DNA of 6,287 nucleotides. Source: Phenylobacterium sp. (lineage in GTDB: Bacteria; Pseudomonadota; Alphaproteobacteria; Caulobacterales; Caulobacteraceae). The translations under genes were made by a program, and so were the position numbers. The DNA lies in NCBI GenBank assembly GCA_019264505.1, contig JAHUZY010000034.1, positions 1 to 6,287 on the forward strand, read 5' to 3'. Position 1 is the stretch's first letter, and every line of letters starts with the position of its first letter. This document shows, piece by piece, positions 1 through 5,437 of this stretch. Below the pieces are notes generated by a model. It searched no databases and had not been told where the DNA came from. It was given only the letters and a program-made list of their open reading frames with translations.

Positions 1-1
1 T

Positions 2-736
2 CCCGACCCCGGCCGCTACGGCCGGCCGCTCGGCCTGCGGATGGTCCCAGGAACGACGGCCTATGACACTGCGCCGCTTACAGGGCCTGGCCTGAAGGTG
101 ATGCATGTCCAGGACATCGACTATCGCAGCTCCTGCCCGCTGTTCACCGGATGCCTGGCGCAGGTGGCCGCCTGGTCCAAGGCCAACCCCGACCACGTCC
201 CCCTGCTGATCCTGTTGAATCTGAAGGAGGGTCAGGCCCTACCGGCCCCGGGCGCGGTGACGCCGGCGCCCTTCGATGCGGCGGCCATGGACGTGGTGGA
301 CGCCGAGATCCGCAGCGTGTTCGCCCCTGAGGCCCTCATCACGCCTGATGATGTGCAAGGCGACCATCCGACCCTGCGGGCGGCCGCGGCCGGCGGCGGC
401 TGGCCGACCCTGGGCGAGGCGCGCGGCAAGGTCATGTTCGTCAACATCGAGGAGGATGAGGACGCGGCGGCCTACATCACCCTGAATGATCCGCAAGCGC
501 AGGCCGAGCGCATCGCCGCCGCCGTGGCCGCCGGCCTGATCGTCCGCACCCGGGCCGACGCCGATACGGTGGAGGCGCGGTCCAACGACACCGCCCGCCG
601 CGAGGCCGCCTTCGCCGCCGGCGCCCAGTACATCTCCACCGACTACATGACCCCCGATGTGCGGTTCAGCGACTACCGGGTGGAGCTGCCGGGCGGAGCC
701 GCCGCCCGGCTCAATCCCCGCTGGACCAGGGACTGA
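2..736 (+). CDS. Ca2+-dependent phosphoinositide phospholipase C-like protein (PI-PLC-C1 family), 3' part only
   Basis: The reading frame is open from the left edge and ends at TGA 734-736, giving 244 residues without the N-terminus. The text resembles the PI-PLC-C1 family of secreted phosphodiesterases with a TIM-barrel fold, which hydrolyse phosphoinositides or related phosphodiesters. Family-like stretches, counted from the first visible codon, are KVMHVQDIDYRS, HVPLLILLNLKEG, a GWPTLGEARGKVMFVN strand, and near the C-terminus RTRADADTVEAR followed by AAGAQYISTDY. The usual closing segment (YRVELPGG, then NPRW) is present, so the C-terminus looks complete. The signal peptide and the first catalytic histidine would lie upstream and cannot be checked. 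The ATG at 41 is internal: family-like residues (PGRYGRPLGLR) precede it in frame. It converges on the iron-type locus and is probably not part of it. The family call is from recognition of the sequence; substrate unknown. Confidence 0.8.
   Translation, partial: PDPGRYGRPLGLRMVPGTTAYDTAPLTGPGLKVMHVQDIDYRSSCPLFTGCLAQVAAWSKANPDHVPLLILLNLKEGQALPAPGAVTPAPFDAAAMDVVDAEIRSVFAPEALITPDDVQGDHPTLRAAAAGGGWPTLGEARGKVMFVNIEEDEDAAAYITLNDPQAQAERIAAAVAAGLIVRTRADADTVEARSNDTARREAAFAAGAQYISTDYMTPDVRFSDYRVELPGGAAARLNPRWTRD
688..710 (+). repeat. Perfect GC-rich inverted repeat inside the 3' end of the phospholipase gene
   Basis: GCCGGGCGG at 688-696 pairs perfectly with CCGCCCGGC at 702-710 around the 5-nt loop AGCCG. 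It lies 23 nt before the stop codon, in the LPGGAAARL coding stretch. No T-run follows on either strand, so it is not a textbook intrinsic terminator. With only 4 bp between the convergent stops, it could still help stop or stabilise transcripts from either side. It may equally be chance in GC-rich codons. Confidence 0.4.
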
Positions 737-740
737 AGGT

Positions 741-1724
741 TCAGCCTGGGCGCCTCGTGGCCTCGGCGATGACCACCCCGGCCCGGCCCAGGGCGGCGTC
801 CAGGGCGATCTCGCCAGCCTGAACCTGGTCAGCCAGGCCCATCAGCGCAGGTCCCGCGGCCGAGCCGGTCTGTGGGGCTTCCCGCATCCAGAGACCGGCC
901 CCGGCGGCGATCACCCTGTCCCATTGGGCCCGCACCCCGTTCCAATAGGTCTGGGTCGCGGCGAGATAGGCCTCGGCCGGGGCGGCGTCGAACCCGTCTG
1001 CCCGGTCATAGGTGTTGATCACCACCTCATGGACGAAGGTCGTGTCCTGGCCTGCGCGGGTCCCGATCTTGGCGTTGTCCTGCTCGTGCACCCAGCCCTT
1101 GGGCGTCAGGGCGTGGCGGTTGACGCAGGCGTAGCGGTCATAGGGCGGGTTGGCCGCGGCGTCCCGCCGGGCCAGGGGCCGCAGGGTCGGCTGGCTGGTC
1201 CAGCGCGAAACCCCGCGGTCGTGAGCCCACCTCCCCAGGGCGCCGTAGCGGGGACTGTCGTCGGTGTTCCAGACGGTCTGGCCCCAGAGACCCCGCCGGC
1301 TGTCGGGCGTCGTGGGGACCATGCGCCAGGTGTCGGCGCCGGCATAGGTCAGCACCGCCTCAGGCTCGAAGGTCCAGTCCTGACGCCAATGGCGGATGGT
1401 GAAGATCTGACCGCCCTGGCGCACCACAAGGATGTGCTGCAGGCGCAGGGTGGCCCCGGTGTCCTCGATGACGCGCACCACTTCGTCGCCGGCGTGAATG
1501 GCCGGGTCGGCGGGCTCGTAGTCCTGAACAAAGGGCACGGTCTCGCGGGTGTCGAAGCGCACATGGAAGTCGCCCACCATGCCCAGGACCGCCCGGCGGC
1601 CGGCTTCCAGAGCGCCCGCGGCGTCTGGGGCGGGGCCGGCGGCGGCGGCTTTCGCCGCCAGTGGGACGGCGGCCAGGCCCATGCCGCCCAGGACCGCCCC
1701 CCGTCGTGAAATTGAACCGCTCAT
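741..1724 (-). CDS. DUF6607-type exported protein with twin-arginine signal
   Basis: A 327-residue protein that I recognise as DUF6607-like; its biochemical role is not known to me. The N-terminus MSGSISRRGAVLGG, followed by an alanine-rich hydrophobic stretch to about residue 29, reads as a Tat signal (R7-R8), so it is probably exported folded to the periplasm. The body is rich in Trp, His and charged residues: VRVIEDTG (83-90), LQHILVV (95-101), RHWRQDW (111-117), DDSPRYGALGRWAHD (155-169), WVHEQDN (211-217) and EVVINTYDR (233-241) are the family-like blocks. The ATG at 1724 was chosen because AGAGGA (1732-1737) sits 7 nt upstream; the frame is open to an ATG at 1844, but that extension would overlap the receptor gene and has no signal peptide. 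The receptor gene ends 17 bp upstream, so the two are surely one operon. A role linked to the receptor's substrate is inferred from position only. Confidence 0.8.
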   Translation of the reverse strand: MSGSISRRGAVLGGMGLAAVPLAAKAAAAGPAPDAAGALEAGRRAVLGMVGDFHVRFDTRETVPFVQDYEPADPAIHAGDEVVRVIEDTGATLRLQHILVVRQGGQIFTIRHWRQDWTFEPEAVLTYAGADTWRMVPTTPDSRRGLWGQTVWNTDDSPRYGALGRWAHDRGVSRWTSQPTLRPLARRDAAANPPYDRYACVNRHALTPKGWVHEQDNAKIGTRAGQDTTFVHEVVINTYDRADGFDAAPAEAYLAATQTYWNGVRAQWDRVIAAGAGLWMREAPQTGSAAGPALMGLADQVQAGEIALDAALGRAGVVIAEATRRPG

Positions 1725-1741
1725 CGATCTGTCCTCTGATC

Positions 1742-3985
1742 CTAGAAACGATAGGTGAGCGAGGCGCTCACATTGCGGCCCGACGCGGTGTAGGCGTCTT
1801 TCACCGTCGAGGCGGCGCCGAGACCGCGCACATCGCTCCACCACCAGTAGGTCTCGTCCGTCAGGTTGAAGATCCCGGCCCGCAGGGCGGTGGTCGGCGT
1901 GATGTTCCAGTAAGCGGTGAGATCCACCAGGGTGACGGCGTCGGGAACGAAACAGCCGCCTGCGCCGCAGACCTGGTCGACATCCTTGCCGTCCTTCTGG
2001 GCGGCGTGGGTCAGGATCACCCGGCCGCCGAACCCACCGTCCGGGTCACGGTAGGAGAGACCAGCTACGGCCTTCCAGGGATCGATGCTGTTGAGGGGCG
2101 TGGAGGCGCCGCCGGTGGTCTCCTGGCCTTCGGTCCAGGCCCAGGCGAACTGGGCGCCGAAACCCGAGCGCCAGGCGCCTTCCAGCCGGGCCTCCAGCCC
2201 GCTGATCTCCACCTCGGCCAGATTCACATACTGGAAGGTGGCCGGGTTGGCCGGTGTGTAGTTCCCGCGGACCAGGATCTGTTCAATGAAGTCGTCGAAC
2301 CCGCTCGAATGGGCCGTGAACTGGCCCGACCAGGTCGCCCCGGCGACGTCCAGGCGGCGGAAACGGAAACCCCCTTCGAAGGTCTCGCTGGTTTCCGGCT
2401 TGAGGTCCGGGTTCGAAATGGTCTGGTAGTTGCCGACCAGATTGGCGAAGCCGTTGTTCACCTGGCTGGGGGCGGGGGTCTTATAGCCCTGGGCTGCGGT
2501 GGCGTAGACGCCCACCTGATCGGTGATCCAGAAGACCGCCCCGATCTTGGGGGTGAACCGGCCATCCTTCTGACCCACGGCGGGGAAGGGGAAGGCCGCG
2601 TCGACCTTGGGATCGATCTCGTAATGGTCATAGCGAATCGCCGGCGTGAGGGTGAGCCGGCCGTTCAGGAGGGGGATCTCATCCTGGACGAAGGCGCCGG
2701 CCAGAACATGGTCGGTGTTGGGGAAGGCGCGGGTCGGATAGGTCTCGCCTGCTGGCGGCTGGGTTCCGTCCCGCACCCCTTCCTGGCGGGTGGTGGAATA
2801 GTCGAGGCCGTAGACGAGGCTGTGCGAGAGGCCGAGGAAGCGGCCGGCGCTTTCGGCCTGGGCGGCCAGGCCCCACACCTCATTGTCGAAGGTGTTCAGG
2901 CGCTCGCGGTCGGGGGAGGTGTTGCGGTCTTCAAAGGCGAATTCCCGGTTTTCGCTGGCCTGCCGGTAGAGGCTGACCAGGGCGCGGTCGATCAGGCCTT
3001 CGCCGCGGTAGACATAGTCGAGCGCCAGACGAGAGCGCCTGATGGTGTCCAGGGCGTCCAGATCCAGGGTGGCCGTGGGCGACGTGGCCGGCAGGACGGC
3101 GCGGGCGCTGTAGACCTCGGACTCGATTTCCCGGTCGTAGTATTCGCCGCTCAGCCGGAACCGATGGGCGTCGCTCGGCTGGAAGACCAGCTTCCCCAGG
3201 ACGCTGTGGGTGGTGAAGTCCTGAGGGTTTGGCGTCGTTCGATTGACGTTCAGGGCGTCATTCTCGCCCTTGTTCTCGGTCTCATGGGCCTGGCGATAGG
3301 TATAGGCCAGCAGCCCTGAAACCGTGTCGTTCCCGGCGGCGCCCAGCAGGCTGCCGGTCCAGCTGTCGTCCACCGAGCCATAGCCTGCCCGGGCCCGACC
3401 GGCGAAGGTCTTGCCGCCGGTGAGGAAGTCATCGGGGTCGCGGGTGGTGAAGGACACCGCCCCGGCCAGGCCATCGCTGCCATAGAGGGCCGAGGTGGGG
3501 CCCCGCAGGATCTCCACCGACTTCAACAGGTCCAGATCCAGATAGTCGCCGCGGCCTACGGACTGTCCCCCGAAGGTGAAGGCGTCGGGCACCCGGACCC
3601 CGTCCACGAGGATCAGAACCCGGTTGCCATCGAGGCCCCGGATGTTGAACCCGGAATTGCCGTCCCGTCCGGTATTGGCGCCGGCGGCGGTGAATCGCGC
3701 CGGGGCGTTGCGCACCGACACCCCGGGCTCGAAGCGGACCAGGTCCTTGATGTCCGTGGCCAGCTCCTCCTCGATCTGGGCGTCGGTGATGACGCTGACC
3801 GTGGCCGCAACCTCATCGGCGGGTCTGGCCTGCCGGGTGGCGGTCACGGTGAGCTGTGACACCGTGGTGGCGGCCAGCTGCAGCGGATCAACCCCCTGGG
3901 CTGTGGCGCTCGGCGCCGCAGCCAAGGCCGCCAGGGCCGCGCCCATGAACCAGGCGCTGCGCGGCGCCCGCATCGAGTTCGTCAT
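1742..3985 (-). CDS. TonB-dependent outer-membrane receptor, hemoglobin/heme receptor family
   Basis: A 747-residue outer-membrane active transporter, full length for the family. The signal peptide runs to about residue 29 (cleavage near SATA|QG), the TonB box is LTVTAT at 45-50, and the plug is about 51-185, with SGFNIRGLDGNRVLILVDGVRVPD (in part) at 111-134 and VEILRGPTSALYGSDGLAGAV at 157-177 as hallmark stretches. The 22-strand barrel follows and ends in the aromatic residue of SLTYRF. YKTPAPS (501-507) and NPDLKPET (525-532) correspond to the FRAP and NPNL motifs of heme receptors. C673 and C678 could form a small loop disulfide. There is no His before residue 234 and none between the FRAP- and NPNL-like motifs; Tyr520 lies there instead. 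The start at 3985 has GGGGA (3993-3997) 7 nt upstream; ATGs at 4024, 4018 and 4009 would add an arginine-rich extension coding through the operator. The gene is followed by DUF6607 and is probably iron regulated. Confidence 0.92.
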   Translation of the reverse strand: MTNSMRAPRSAWFMGAALAALAAAPSATAQGVDPLQLAATTVSQLTVTATRQARPADEVAATVSVITDAQIEEELATDIKDLVRFEPGVSVRNAPARFTAAGANTGRDGNSGFNIRGLDGNRVLILVDGVRVPDAFTFGGQSVGRGDYLDLDLLKSVEILRGPTSALYGSDGLAGAVSFTTRDPDDFLTGGKTFAGRARAGYGSVDDSWTGSLLGAAGNDTVSGLLAYTYRQAHETENKGENDALNVNRTTPNPQDFTTHSVLGKLVFQPSDAHRFRLSGEYYDREIESEVYSARAVLPATSPTATLDLDALDTIRRSRLALDYVYRGEGLIDRALVSLYRQASENREFAFEDRNTSPDRERLNTFDNEVWGLAAQAESAGRFLGLSHSLVYGLDYSTTRQEGVRDGTQPPAGETYPTRAFPNTDHVLAGAFVQDEIPLLNGRLTLTPAIRYDHYEIDPKVDAAFPFPAVGQKDGRFTPKIGAVFWITDQVGVYATAAQGYKTPAPSQVNNGFANLVGNYQTISNPDLKPETSETFEGGFRFRRLDVAGATWSGQFTAHSSGFDDFIEQILVRGNYTPANPATFQYVNLAEVEISGLEARLEGAWRSGFGAQFAWAWTEGQETTGGASTPLNSIDPWKAVAGLSYRDPDGGFGGRVILTHAAQKDGKDVDQVCGAGGCFVPDAVTLVDLTAYWNITPTTALRAGIFNLTDETYWWWSDVRGLGAASTVKDAYTASGRNVSASLTYRF

Positions 3986-4002
3986 CCTACTATCCCCGTA
4001 TA

Positions 4003-4023
4003 TGCGCATCAGACGCATTCGCA
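4003..4023 (-). promoter_or_regulatory. Fur-like operator in front of the receptor-DUF6607 operon
   Basis: The core GCGCATCAGACGCATTCGC (4004-4022) is an imperfect palindrome with 6 of 9 base pairs symmetric, extended by T4003 and A4023. It ends 17 bp before the receptor ATG. With its flanks it aligns to the site before the DUF4198 gene (19 of 28 positions over 4000-4027 versus 5360-5387). The pattern resembles Fur boxes of alphaproteobacteria and the gene is a TonB receptor, hence the Fur guess; another metal regulator is possible. I could not resolve a convincing -35/-10 pair for this unit. Confidence 0.5.
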
Positions 4024-4035
4024 ATAATGATCAAG

Positions 4036-4062
4036 GTCAGGCCCGCTGGGATGCGGGCTGAC
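4036..4062 (-). terminator. Likely intrinsic terminator of the DUF4198-EF-hand unit
   Basis: GTCAGGCCCGC (4036-4046) pairs with GCGGGCTGAC (4053-4062) around the loop TGGGAT, giving a 10-bp GC-rich stem with one bulged G. Read on the - strand the stem is followed by CTTGATCATTATT, a moderately T-rich tail. It lies 26 bp past the EF-hand stop codon and just before the receptor operator, so it would separate the two leftward units. The tail is not a clean T-run, so read-through is likely. Confidence 0.5.
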
Positions 4063-4087
4063 GGGTCGTCAACGAGCGTGGCTGGGG

Positions 4088-4534
4088 TCAGTGACCCTGG
4101 GCGGTGTCGCGATCATCCACCTGACCATCGCCATTGGTGTCCAGACGCTGGAAGGTTCGCCCGGCGGTGGCGTCATATTCGGCCCGCGTCATGGCCCGAT
4201 CCCGGTCAGTATCCATGACGCCGAACCGGACGTGCGCCTGACGGATCTGTCGCTCCCGTTGCGCGGCCAGCTGGGCGTCGAGCCGCTCGGCGTACTCGGC
4301 GACATATTCAGCCTCGCTCAGAACGCCATCGCCCCCTTGGTCCGTCCGGGCGAAGGCCTCCCCGCGCCGGGCCATGTATTCGGCCTGGGTGACGATCCCA
4401 TCCAGATCGATGTCGTAGGTCTGCAGGAACTCCAGCTTGCTGTGGCCGGGGGCGGGCGCCTCCTGGGCGAGGGCCGCGGGACTGGCGAGGCAGAGGGCGG
4501 CCAGGGCGAGAAGAGGGGGTGTGATCCGGGGCAT
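4088..4534 (-). CDS. Secreted four-EF-hand protein
   Basis: A 148-residue protein with a Sec signal peptide (cleavage likely after A23, in AALA|QE) and four EF-hand-type loops. Loop 1 (41-52, DIDLDGIVTQAE) and loop 2 (65-76, DQGGDGVLSEAE) are canonical, with Asp at 1 and 5, Gly at 6 and Glu at 12. Loop 3 (108-119, DTDRDRAMTRAE) keeps the acidic ligands but has Arg in place of Gly at 6. Loop 4 (132-143, DTNGDGQVDDRD) has Asp, not Glu, at 12, which usually weakens or alters Ca2+ binding. A basic, Gln-rich helix (about 84-100) joins the two pairs. It is expected in the periplasm as a Ca2+-binding sensor or buffer. AAGGA (4541-4545) lies 6 nt before the ATG and overlaps the stop codon of the DUF4198 gene, so the pair is translationally coupled. 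Partner and target are unknown. Confidence 0.88.
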   Translation of the reverse strand: MPRITPPLLALAALCLASPAALAQEAPAPGHSKLEFLQTYDIDLDGIVTQAEYMARRGEAFARTDQGGDGVLSEAEYVAEYAERLDAQLAAQRERQIRQAHVRFGVMDTDRDRAMTRAEYDATAGRTFQRLDTNGDGQVDDRDTAQGH

Positions 4535-4543
4535 GGGGTGTCC

Positions 4544-5344
4544 TTAGGGAGCGACTTCAAAGGTGAGGGAGGTGGTGTAGCTGCGCACATCGGTCTCGGC
4601 GCCGACGGGGGCCGGAGCCCTATGGCGGGTCATGATCAGATAGACCCCAGGGCGATCGAACCGCAGGATCGCCTGGCCCTTGGCGTCGGTCTTCAGGCGT
4701 TGCTTGAAGCGCGGGGCCTCGTAATCGCCGCCCTCGCGATCAACCTCGATCTCATTGCCGACGAGGGGCTGGCCCTCGAACAGAACCTCAAGGCTGAGCG
4801 GGTCTGCGGCGTAGATGGCGCTGGGATGGGCGCTCAGGCGGAAGGCGAGGGGGCCGACCTGGGTGTTCAGCACCGCATCTGTGGGGGCGCCCTTGGTGAC
4901 ATAGACGTCGGCGACCGTGGCGGTCTGGGTAGTCTGCACCTGGACTCCGGCCGGGGCGTCGGTTCCGGCCGCCAGAGGCGTCCAGACGCCGTCCTTCAGG
5001 ACCTGAGCGCCCTTCCTGCCGAGACGAAGGCCGGTGGTGAAGCGGTAGGTCCCCGGCTCGGTGAGATCACTCTCCAGCACGGTGGTCTGCTGAAAGGTCT
5101 CGATGCGGTCATAGGCGTCCCGTCGTCCGTCGGGCCTGTAGAGGTGGAAGTCCTCGGAGGTCACCGCGACCTCAGGCCGAAAAAAGGCGGTTTCCCCGAA
5201 GGCCGCCTGGAGCGTGATGACGCTGGCCTCACCCGTGGAGAAGACCGAGGGCGAGAGGAAGGAGGTATGGGCGCCCGCTGGCGGGGCGATCGCCCCCAGC
5301 GCCAGGGCGAGGGCCCCGCAGGTCCAGCCAGTCATCGCGCGCAT
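4544..5344 (-). CDS. DUF4198-family periplasmic protein, probable metal-uptake component
   Basis: A 266-residue exported protein. The Sec signal peptide ends at about residue 25 (PPAGA|HTSF), so the mature protein would begin with His26. The body is beta-rich: ITLQAAFGE (43-51), EDFHLYRPDGRR (64-75), TEPGTYRF (95-102), a middle segment ADVYVTKGAPT (145-155), a second half beginning PLAFRLSAHPSAIY (165-178), and KTDAKGQAILRFDRPGVYLIM (218-238) closing with TTSLTFEV. This two-domain pattern and the closing Gly-Val-Tyr strand fit DUF4198, a family with members linked to nickel, cobalt and iron import. The start at 5344 has AGGGG (5355-5359) 10 nt upstream; the ATG at 5335 lacks a ribosome site. 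It is first in the unit, followed after 9 bp by the EF-hand gene, and its promoter carries Fur-like sites. The metal is not determinable here. Confidence 0.83.
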   Translation of the reverse strand: MRAMTGWTCGALALALGAIAPPAGAHTSFLSPSVFSTGEASVITLQAAFGETAFFRPEVAVTSEDFHLYRPDGRRDAYDRIETFQQTTVLESDLTEPGTYRFTTGLRLGRKGAQVLKDGVWTPLAAGTDAPAGVQVQTTQTATVADVYVTKGAPTDAVLNTQVGPLAFRLSAHPSAIYAADPLSLEVLFEGQPLVGNEIEVDREGGDYEAPRFKQRLKTDAKGQAILRFDRPGVYLIMTRHRAPAPVGAETDVRSYTTSLTFEVAP

Positions 5345-5363
5345 CGTAAGATTACCCCTATAT

Positions 5364-5382
5364 GCAAATGAGTCTTAGTTGC
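5364..5382 (-). promoter_or_regulatory. Fur-like operator 1 in the divergent control region
   Basis: GCAAATGAGTCTTAGTTGC is a 19-bp imperfect palindrome with 7 of 9 pairs symmetric. It overlaps the proposed -10 and start point of the leftward promoter and the -35 of the rightward one, which is where a repressor would act on both. It shares its layout with the site before the receptor. The Fur assignment rests on the palindrome's look and the neighbouring genes, not on any search. Confidence 0.55.
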
Positions 5383-5408
5383 CATAAGGGAGCTTCACCG
5401 TTTATGCA
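5379..5408 (+). promoter_or_regulatory. Putative sigma70-type promoter for apbE
   Basis: TTGCCA (5379-5384) matches the -35 consensus at 5 of 6 bases. With an 18-bp spacer it is followed by TATGCA (5403-5408), a weak -10 with only the first three bases of the consensus. Transcription would start near 5415 and leave a leader of roughly 20 nt with the AGGA at 5427-5430. It overlaps the leftward promoter head-on. Confidence 0.35.
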
Positions 5409-5409
5409 A
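5381..5409 (-). promoter_or_regulatory. Putative sigma70-type promoter for the DUF4198-EF-hand unit
   Basis: On the - strand, TTGCAT (5404-5409) and TATGGC (5381-5386) are separated by 17 bp and read as -35 and -10. The -10 is weak (3 of 6). Transcription would start near 5374, inside the Fur-like palindrome at 5364-5382. Confidence 0.35.
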
Positions 5410-5419
5410 CTCACTCGCA
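5405..5419. promoter_or_regulatory. Fur-like operator 2 in the divergent control region
   Basis: TGCAACTCACTCGCA is a 15-bp imperfect palindrome (5 of 7 pairs) with the 7-1-7 layout seen in many Fur boxes. It covers the proposed -10 and start point of apbE and the -35 of the leftward promoter. It is weaker than the site at 5364-5382. Confidence 0.35.
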
Positions 5420-5437
5420 ATCAATCAGGACGAAAGC

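Noticed and set aside
657..1709. A 350-codon open frame on the + strand opposite DUF6607
   Set aside because: It is antisense to a recognisable gene and starts inside the phospholipase gene in another frame, with low-complexity Gly/Pro-rich composition.
1725..1844. A 40-residue N-terminal extension of DUF6607 from the ATG at 1844
   Set aside because: It would overlap the receptor's 3' end by about 100 bp, is arginine-rich without family character, and would bury the Tat signal. The ATG at 1724 has a good ribosome site.
1661..3319. A 552-codon open frame on the + strand opposite the receptor gene
   Set aside because: It lies antisense to a clear TonB receptor, has Gly/Val/Pro-rich composition typical of complementary frames in GC-rich DNA, and shows no recognisable domain or ribosome site.
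3986..4024. A 13-residue N-terminal extension of the receptor from the ATG at 4024
   Set aside because: It would code through the operator and add MRMRLMRIYGDSR before a normal signal peptide; the ATG at 3985 has a well-spaced GGGGA.
4091..5371. A 426-codon open frame on the + strand opposite the EF-hand and DUF4198 genes
   Set aside because: It runs antisense across two well-supported genes and through their shared junction, with no domain pattern; it is a GC-rich shadow frame.
5404..5437. ATG at 5404 as an apbE start
   Set aside because: It is out of frame with ApbE; the in-frame GTG at 5438 has an AGGA at 7 nt.
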